A DNA stretch of 26,519 nucleotides from UBA3305 sp002373555 (GTDB lineage: Bacteria > Bacillota > Clostridia > Lachnospirales > Lachnospiraceae), in assembly GCA_946612455.1 (NCBI GenBank), contig CAMOER010000035.1, forward strand, positions 1 to 26,519. The letters run 5' to 3'. Positions within the stretch are counted from its first letter, which is position 1. Every line of letters starts with the position of its first letter. The position numbers were made by a program, and so were the translations under genes. Positions 22,165 through 26,519 of this stretch are shown here, piece after piece. Under the pieces are notes generated by a model. It saw nothing but the letters and a program-made list of their open reading frames with translations, did no database searches and was not told where the DNA came from.

Positions 22165-24384
22165 TTATCTGAAAATGCTCTTCTTTTTCTTCTTGTCCTT
22201 GCCGTAGTTTGCGGTCACGCCGAGGCTCTTCTTCTTCGGCACGTTCAGCACCTTATGTCCGATCACATAAAGCAGGGGACCGGTGATGCAGACGGACGAA
22301 TAGCCGCCGGCGATGATGCCGACCATCAGAGGAAGGGTGAATTCCTGGATCGACGGTACGCCGAGGATGAAGATCAGCAGGACCGTGACGAATGTGGTCA
22401 GGGACGTATTGATCGTACGGGTCAGGGTATCGGTGATACTCTGGTTGACGATCGTCTGGAAATCCTTACGGTCCACATTGCTGTTGACCATCTCACGGAT
22501 ACGGTCGAAGATAACGATCGTAGCGTTGATGGAATAACCGACGATGGTCAGTACGCAGGCAATGAATGCGGTACCGACGGATGTACGCGATACCATATAG
22601 AAGCCCAGCATGATCAGCACGTCGTGCACCAGCGCGGTAACGGCACTGGCAGCATAGCGGATGTTGCTGAAACGGAACCAGATATAGATCAGCATGCAGA
22701 CGATGGCGATCACGGTAGCGGATACCGCGGCGCTCGTCATCTCACGGCTGACCGTAGCGGAGATGAAGCTCTCCTCCATCGAATCCTCGACTGCGCCGAA
22801 ATCGGATACGAGCATATCCTTGACCTCGGTCATCGTGGATTCTTCCACTTCCTTCATCTTGACAGTGTAACGGTTCGTATTGGATTCCTTCTGCGCCTGG
22901 ATATCGTTGCTTCCGATCTTCTCGGCAATCGCGGGGATCACTTCATCGTTAAACTCATTGATGGAATAGCTCTTGTCAAAGTCGACAGTCAGCGCACGGC
23001 CGCCAGCGAACTCGATGCTGGTATTGAAGATGCCGAGGCCCTTCGAATTGTTCATGACGCCGACGCCGAGACCGCAGACGATCAGCAGGATCGACAGCGC
23101 GAAGAAGATCTTTCTCTTGCCGACGAAATCGATGACTTTTCTCTTCTTCTCTGTTCCGTAGTACTTCTTGTCCTTCAGGCCCAGATCATAGAGCGCGCCC
23201 ATGATGATCCTGGAAACGACAAGCGCGGTGAACATGGAGATCAGGATACCGACTGCCAGTGTCTGGGCGAAGCCCTGGACCGTACCGGTACCTCTCCACA
23301 TCAGAACGATGGATGCGATCAGCGTGGTGACGTTGCCGTCGATGATCGCGGAATTCGCTTTCTTAAATCCGCTCCTGATGGCATCGCCGACCGGCACGCC
23401 TGCGGAGATCTCTTCTCTGATACGGGTATAAATGATCACATTCGCGTCGACCGCCATACCGATACCGAGGATGATACCGGCGATACCGGGCAGCGTCAGC
23501 GTCAGGTTGAATCCGTTCAGTGCAAGCAGCACGAGCACCGTATAGAACCACAGCGCAAAGGAAGCGACCAAGCCGGGCACACGGTAAATCACGATCATGA
23601 ACAGGCAGATCAGGATGAGGCCGATCGCGCCGGCAAGAAGGCTCTTGGAGAGGGCTTCTTCACCGAGTCTTGCGCCGACGGTCTTGTGGCTGATCGTGTC
23701 GAGGTTCAGCTTCAGGTTTCCGATACGGATCATGGTCGCCAGATACTCGGCTTCCTCCGCGGATTCCATATGGGTGATCTCCGCCTGTCCGCCGGTGATG
23801 ACGCTCTGGACCTTAGGGGCGCTGATCACTTCGCCGTCATAGATGATATAAATGGGCTGTCCCACATGGCCTTCGGTCGCCTCGGCAAAAGCCGTTGCGC
23901 CGTCAGGCGTCATGGTCAGCTCAACGAGATATTCCGTAGCATCAGTCAGTTCGGCCTGGCGCTCTGCAGCTCTGGCCGTGCTGATCTGCTCTCCGGTCAG
24001 CCAGACATGCTGTTCCCCGTTGTCTTCGGTCACGAACTCGATGGTACCGGGCTGTCCCAGACGCTCCAGCGTCTTCTCGGCATCCGTCTCACCGGGGATA
24101 TTGACAACGATCCTGCGGTCGCCTTCCACATAGACTTCGGCTTCGGTGCTGAGCGCTTCCGCACGGTCGGTCAGCTTCTGCTTTGTATCGTTGAAATCCT
24201 CCTGGGAGAATGTTTCATCCGTTACTTCATAAGTGATGGATACGCCGCCTCTGACATCCAGACCGAGGATGATGTTCTTCGCACTGCCGTAATCACCGAG
24301 TCCGTAAAGAACGGTGTAGCCGCACAGCAGGAAGATGACGGCTGCCGCCACAAGTTTGATAATACCTGATCTCTTCTTGTTCAT
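22165..24384 (-). CDS. secDF: Fused protein translocase SecDF
   Basis: A 739-residue twelve-helix membrane protein combining SecD and SecF, which use the proton gradient to pull secreted proteins out of the Sec channel. One membrane helix (8-28) is followed by the periplasmic-type P1 region starting GLDVRGGVSITYEV (41-54), whose DVRGG is conserved. The SecD core GIAGIILGIGMAVDANVIIY (300-319) holds Asp313, required for proton-driven function. The SecF half begins near 418 and contains VGYSINATIVIFDRIREM and TRTINTSLTTF. The C-terminal tail is basic and lysine-rich (KDKKKKKSIFR). The start has GGAGG ten bases upstream. It opens the secDF-HIT series and is divergent from the ECF gene. Confidence 0.96.
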   Translation of the reverse strand: MNKKRSGIIKLVAAAVIFLLCGYTVLYGLGDYGSAKNIILGLDVRGGVSITYEVTDETFSQEDFNDTKQKLTDRAEALSTEAEVYVEGDRRIVVNIPGETDAEKTLERLGQPGTIEFVTEDNGEQHVWLTGEQISTARAAERQAELTDATEYLVELTMTPDGATAFAEATEGHVGQPIYIIYDGEVISAPKVQSVITGGQAEITHMESAEEAEYLATMIRIGNLKLNLDTISHKTVGARLGEEALSKSLLAGAIGLILICLFMIVIYRVPGLVASFALWFYTVLVLLALNGFNLTLTLPGIAGIILGIGMAVDANVIIYTRIREEISAGVPVGDAIRSGFKKANSAIIDGNVTTLIASIVLMWRGTGTVQGFAQTLAVGILISMFTALVVSRIIMGALYDLGLKDKKYYGTEKKRKVIDFVGKRKIFFALSILLIVCGLGVGVMNNSKGLGIFNTSIEFAGGRALTVDFDKSYSINEFNDEVIPAIAEKIGSNDIQAQKESNTNRYTVKMKEVEESTMTEVKDMLVSDFGAVEDSMEESFISATVSREMTSAAVSATVIAIVCMLIYIWFRFSNIRYAASAVTALVHDVLIMLGFYMVSRTSVGTAFIACVLTIVGYSINATIVIFDRIREMVNSNVDRKDFQTIVNQSITDTLTRTINTSLTTFVTVLLIFILGVPSIQEFTLPLMVGIIAGGYSSVCITGPLLYVIGHKVLNVPKKKSLGVTANYGKDKKKKKSIFR

Positions 24385-24487
24385 TTACAATATTCCTCCA
24401 ACGTTTCATTGCGGACGCTGCGCACTGGCAAAAAAATTTTTCCGTCAGAAAATACGCCCTCCGCAGAGAACAACCGCTATTTTCTCA

Positions 24488-24516
24488 CATATGCAGGCAA
24501 AATGCAAGGTTTTTTA
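24488..24516 (-). promoter_or_regulatory. Possible promoter of secDF
   Basis: Minus-strand TTGCAT and GAAAAT are separated by 17 bases in the 271-base divergent region. This is a modest match (three and four of six). The roughly 100-base leader to the secDF start contains a run AAAAATTTTTTT but no clear hairpin. Coordinates are approximate to a few bases. Confidence 0.35.
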
Positions 24517-24562
24517 TATCTGCAGAACATAAAACTTTCACCGTTTTTTTTGCGGAATGCAA

Positions 24563-24591
24563 TTGCAATTACCGTCCCGGAGTGCTATACT
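24563..24591 (+). promoter_or_regulatory. Promoter of the ECF S-component gene
   Basis: TTGCAA (24563-24568) and TATACT (24586-24591) are 17 bases apart. The leader of about 58 bases contains a small CCCGCACGGG hairpin just before the AAGGAGG ribosome-binding site. No recognisable riboswitch fits in it. Confidence 0.75.
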
Positions 24592-24655
24592 TCCCCACGG
24601 TAACACACCTGTATTGTATCCCGCACGGGAATGATAACAAGGAGGAAAACTGAAT

Positions 24656-25267
24656 ATGCGAAACAACAACACCGGTAAACTGGCCCTCATGGGACTTCTG
24701 ACGGCGATCCTGATCCTTTTCTCGTTCACGCCGATCGGTACCATCCCCATCGGACCGCTGTCCATCACCCTCAACACCATTCCGATCGCCATCGGTGCCA
24801 TAGCCATGGGTCCGGCAGGCGGTGCAGCCATGGGCGCTGTATTCGGGATCCTGAGCTTCCTGCAGTGCATCGGCATCGGCGTGCCGAGCGCGATGGGCGC
24901 AATGCTTTTCGGGATCAACCCTTTTCTGGCATTTGTCCAGCGCTTTGTCCCCAGGCTGCTTGACGGATTCCTCGTCGGCCTGCTCTTTCAGGGAACTAAG
25001 AAGGTCTGCGGAAGCACGGCGGCCGGATTTGTCACCGGTTTCTTCACCGCTTTCCTGAATACGCTGTTCTTCATGAGCGCACTGATCCTGCTCTTCGGGA
25101 ACACCGAGTATGTACAGGAGCTGATCGGCGGCAGAAATGTGATCGTGTTCGTCTGCGCCTTCGTCGGGATCAACGCAGTATTCGAGATGATCACCACGAC
25201 GGTCTTAAGCGGCGCGATCGGCGCAGCGCTTCACAAAGCCAGACTGCTGCCTTTTGATAAAAACTGA
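24656..25267 (+). CDS. ECF transporter S-component (substrate unknown; pantothenate is a candidate)
   Basis: A 203-residue integral membrane protein with about six hydrophobic helices. It has the N-terminal LALMGLLTAILILFSFTPIG stretch, ITLNTIPIAIGAIAMGPAGG (about 39-58) and RFVPRLLDGFLVGL typical of the ECF_trnsprt family. These proteins bind a vitamin and work with shared EcfA-EcfA'-EcfT modules, which are not in this window. Members of this subtype are often linked with pantothenate kinase genes, which suggests pantothenate, but no such neighbour is here. It has its own promoter, AAGGAGG upstream, and a strong terminator downstream. Confidence 0.88.
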   Translation: MRNNNTGKLALMGLLTAILILFSFTPIGTIPIGPLSITLNTIPIAIGAIAMGPAGGAAMGAVFGILSFLQCIGIGVPSAMGAMLFGINPFLAFVQRFVPRLLDGFLVGLLFQGTKKVCGSTAAGFVTGFFTAFLNTLFFMSALILLFGNTEYVQELIGGRNVIVFVCAFVGINAVFEMITTTVLSGAIGAALHKARLLPFDKN

Positions 25268-25284
25268 ATAAGAACTTTTCCGAA

Positions 25285-25309
25285 GACGGGCCAACGGCCC
25301 GTCTTTTTT
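25285..25309 (+). terminator. Intrinsic terminator of the ECF gene
   Basis: GACGGGCC (25285-25292) pairs with GGCCCGTC (25296-25303) around AAC, followed by TTTTTT. The T-tract overlaps the stop codon of the convergent minus-strand gene (25308-25310), so the terminator is shared tightly with the end of that gene. Confidence 0.93.
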
Positions 25310-26261
25310 ATGCCAGGCCCGCCAGCGTCAGCGCCGCCTTCACCTGCGCATAAAACCCGCCGTGCCGCAGCATGCCGAAAGCTTCGCTCCGGTCTCTGAC
25401 GGCCGGCAGCGGCGGAAGCTGCAGCTCCGTCACCCTTCCGGGCAGCGCCTCCTCCGCATCCGCCAGAGATCCTGTAAACTGCCGGACCGCGGTTTCCGAA
25501 AATGTGCCCGCTTCGTTTACCAGCAGAATATGATCGCATTCCGAAAGGAGGCGCCGGCACGCCCTGACCGGCGGAACCGCTGCAGCAATATACGCCGCCT
25601 TTGCCGAATGCTTCAGCCGGGCAGCCAGTCCGGCGAGCGTCTCTCCGTCCGTCTCCCAGATATCCCGCGGATCGGAAACGCACAGAAGTGATCCGGCAGG
25701 CGGCGCGCCGAGCAGCAGCTCCTCTGCCCCGGCCTGGAAACGGTACAGGACCGAAGAAAGCGTTTCCTCTGCGGCCGGATCGCCGCAGGCCGGGAACGGG
25801 TACAGAGAGAGCCCGAAGGCGCCGCCGTTCTGCGCCAGGATCTCCGCCGCCATCTGCGCACACAATTCCGCCGCAGCCCCGCCGGTCGGGGAGATCACAC
25901 CGATCAGCCCTGCGCCGGTGCTGTCCGTTTCCGCGAAAAGGCCGTTCAGCCGTTCGGTCACTTCCGCTGCCGTCCGGTACCGGTAAATACGCTCTCCGCC
26001 CTCCGGCAGCTGGCTGTCCTCCGACAGGAAACAGAACCGGCCCGTCTTCCGGATCTTTTCCCGGATCTCCCGGGGGCAGTCCGCCCACAGATCTTCCGCG
26101 ATCAGCAGGACCGCGCTTCCGCTCTCCGCCAGAAGCGCCGCCGCTGCAGAAAGATCCGCCTCCGCCTGCAGGACCAGACCGCAGTCTGCATTTCTGATAT
26201 ACCTTCCGAGAAGCGCAGGATAATCGCTCCGCGAGTCACACAGGATCACTTTCTTTTTCAT
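25308..26261 (-). CDS. TadZ/CpaE-like protein with degenerate P-loop
   Basis: A 317-residue protein with the two-part layout of TadZ/CpaE: a receiver-like N-terminal part (1 to about 110, beginning KKVILCDSRSDYPALLGRYI) and a MinD/ParA-like part (about 118-317). Where family members have a P-loop (GxGGxGKT), this one reads GVISPTGGAAAELCAQ (121-136), with no lysine and no Ser/Thr. The later strand SDPRDIWE and CDHILLVNEAGTFSE keep the fold's pattern. Active ATP hydrolysis is therefore unlikely. Family members position pilus or flagellar machines at poles; no pilus genes are in view. The ATG at 26261 has AAAGGG upstream. An upstream in-frame GTG (26396) has no ribosome-binding site and would span the leader hairpins. 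The family call is moderately sure. Confidence 0.6.
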   Translation of the reverse strand: MKKKVILCDSRSDYPALLGRYIRNADCGLVLQAEADLSAAAALLAESGSAVLLIAEDLWADCPREIREKIRKTGRFCFLSEDSQLPEGGERIYRYRTAAEVTERLNGLFAETDSTGAGLIGVISPTGGAAAELCAQMAAEILAQNGGAFGLSLYPFPACGDPAAEETLSSVLYRFQAGAEELLLGAPPAGSLLCVSDPRDIWETDGETLAGLAARLKHSAKAAYIAAAVPPVRACRRLLSECDHILLVNEAGTFSETAVRQFTGSLADAEEALPGRVTELQLPPLPAVRDRSEAFGMLRHGGFYAQVKAALTLAGLA

Positions 26262-26323
26262 GTCATTCCCTTTCTGCACCGTCATCCGGCGTGCCTGCCG
26301 TCTTCCGGCACTGTTTTCAGAAG

Positions 26324-26376
26324 TAAAAAGGAGCCCGCAAAGGCAGGCTCCTCCTGCCGTACCATGATAGTACGGC
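26324..26376 (-). terminator. Terminator with competing upstream hairpins, before the TadZ-like gene
   Basis: In minus-strand order there are three stems: A, GCCGTAC/GTACGGC (26356-26376); B, GGCAGG/CCTGCC (26342-26358); C, GGAGCCTGC/GCGGGCTCC with T5 (26325-26351). B overlaps both A and C and cannot form with either. C is a convincing terminator. It lies 63 bases upstream of the TadZ-like start, so it either ends a transcript coming from beyond the right edge or controls read-through into this gene. Confidence 0.7.
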
Positions 26377-26402
26377 GCATCTGCAGAAATGTACACAAAC
26401 TA

Positions 26403-26432
26403 TTTGTGACAAATTTTGTGACTTTTTGTCAC
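26403..26432. promoter_or_regulatory. Three GTGAC half-sites near the right edge
   Basis: GTGAC occurs at 26406-26410 and 26418-26422, and inverted (GTCAC) at 26428-26432. The last two form a GTGAC-TTTTT-GTCAC palindrome, and the first lies in TTTGTGACAAA. The half-site starts are 12 and 10 bases apart, about one helical turn. This fits cooperative binding of a regulator, but no factor can be named. Confidence 0.4.
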
Positions 26433-26465
26433 GGTCCCGGTTTTAACAAATTGTAAACGAGAATT

Positions 26466-26487
26466 CTCCATCCTCTGCAGGATGGAG
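26466..26487. other. Inverted repeat at the right edge
   Basis: CTCCATCC and GGATGGAG are exact inverted repeats with a 6-base loop. No T-tract follows on either strand. The remaining bases to 26519 hold no supported feature. Confidence 0.5.
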
Positions 26488-26519
26488 ATGAATCGGCTCA
26501 TTGCCAAATAAGCAGGCGT

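Noticed and set aside
21811..24369. A very long plus-strand open frame opposite secDF
   Set aside because: It is the shadow of a conserved gene: composition is Asp/His/Gln/Arg-rich with no domain, no ribosome-binding site, and the minus-strand protein has clear SecD and SecF motifs.
25231..26088. Minus-strand open frame of 285 codons overlapping the TadZ-like gene
   Set aside because: Gly/Arg/Pro-rich translation of a GC-rich gene in another frame, extending into the convergent ECF gene, with no ribosome-binding site.
26262..26396. In-frame N-terminal extension of the TadZ-like protein from a GTG start
   Set aside because: No ribosome-binding site, and it would translate through the terminator hairpins; the ATG at 26261 has AAAGGG upstream and starts at the family-like beginning.
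26403..26432. Rex or CRP/FNR binding site
   Set aside because: TTGTGA is present but the second half-site has the wrong orientation and spacing for a Rex or FNR box.

Overview
The window is a stretch of Bacillota chromosome, most likely Lachnospiraceae-like (Clostridia) with fairly high GC. The evidence is a Bacillus-type long SRP RNA with an Alu domain, the dnaX-ybaB-recR order, a fused SecD-SecF, a fused AroE-AroK, MurG, a CdaR-type regulator, an ECF S-component, and two proteins that I recall mainly from Lachnospiraceae: a TPR protein with an acidic linker and a KYDxDGFxILREK-type C-terminus, and an 89-residue protein of unknown function. Almost all genes lie on the minus strand. I see no prophage, CRISPR array, insertion sequence or toxin-antitoxin pair.

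Reading in the direction of transcription (right to left): at the right edge is a degenerate TadZ/CpaE-like protein with an unusual leader. It converges with a plus-strand ECF transporter S-component. Divergent from that gene runs a long minus-strand series: secDF, a HIT protein, a TSCPD protein, murG and pgi, which ends at a strong terminator. Then come pheA, aroE-aroK and aroA, an aromatic amino acid block with a 20-nt gap and a 4-nt overlap. A small plus-strand gene converges on aroA with its stop 6 nt away; its best terminator lies inside the aroA coding sequence. Upstream of the small gene is a 124-bp palindromic repeat element.

Left of the repeat is a probable uptake and catabolism locus: a CdaR/PucR-family regulator, an octopine/nopaline-dehydrogenase-family enzyme and a complete TRAP transporter (dctP, dctQ, dctM). 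A membrane-anchored protein of unknown function and a voltage-gated-type K+ channel with two RCK_C domains follow.

The left third is a housekeeping block. It starts at a near-consensus promoter for the SRP RNA (ffs), followed by a terminator, then dnaX, ybaB and recR, a 903-residue TPR/pseudo-AAA+ protein and a CvpA-family membrane protein. At the extreme left a promoter points out of the window.

The items most worth a second look are the TRAP/opine-dehydrogenase/CdaR locus, the palindromic repeat whose two arms carry different but still complementary mini-hairpins, the terminator embedded in aroA, the attenuator-like leader before the TadZ-like gene, and the two nucleotide-binding-type proteins that seem to have lost their Walker A motif. 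All functions are assigned by reading motifs; no database search was run.
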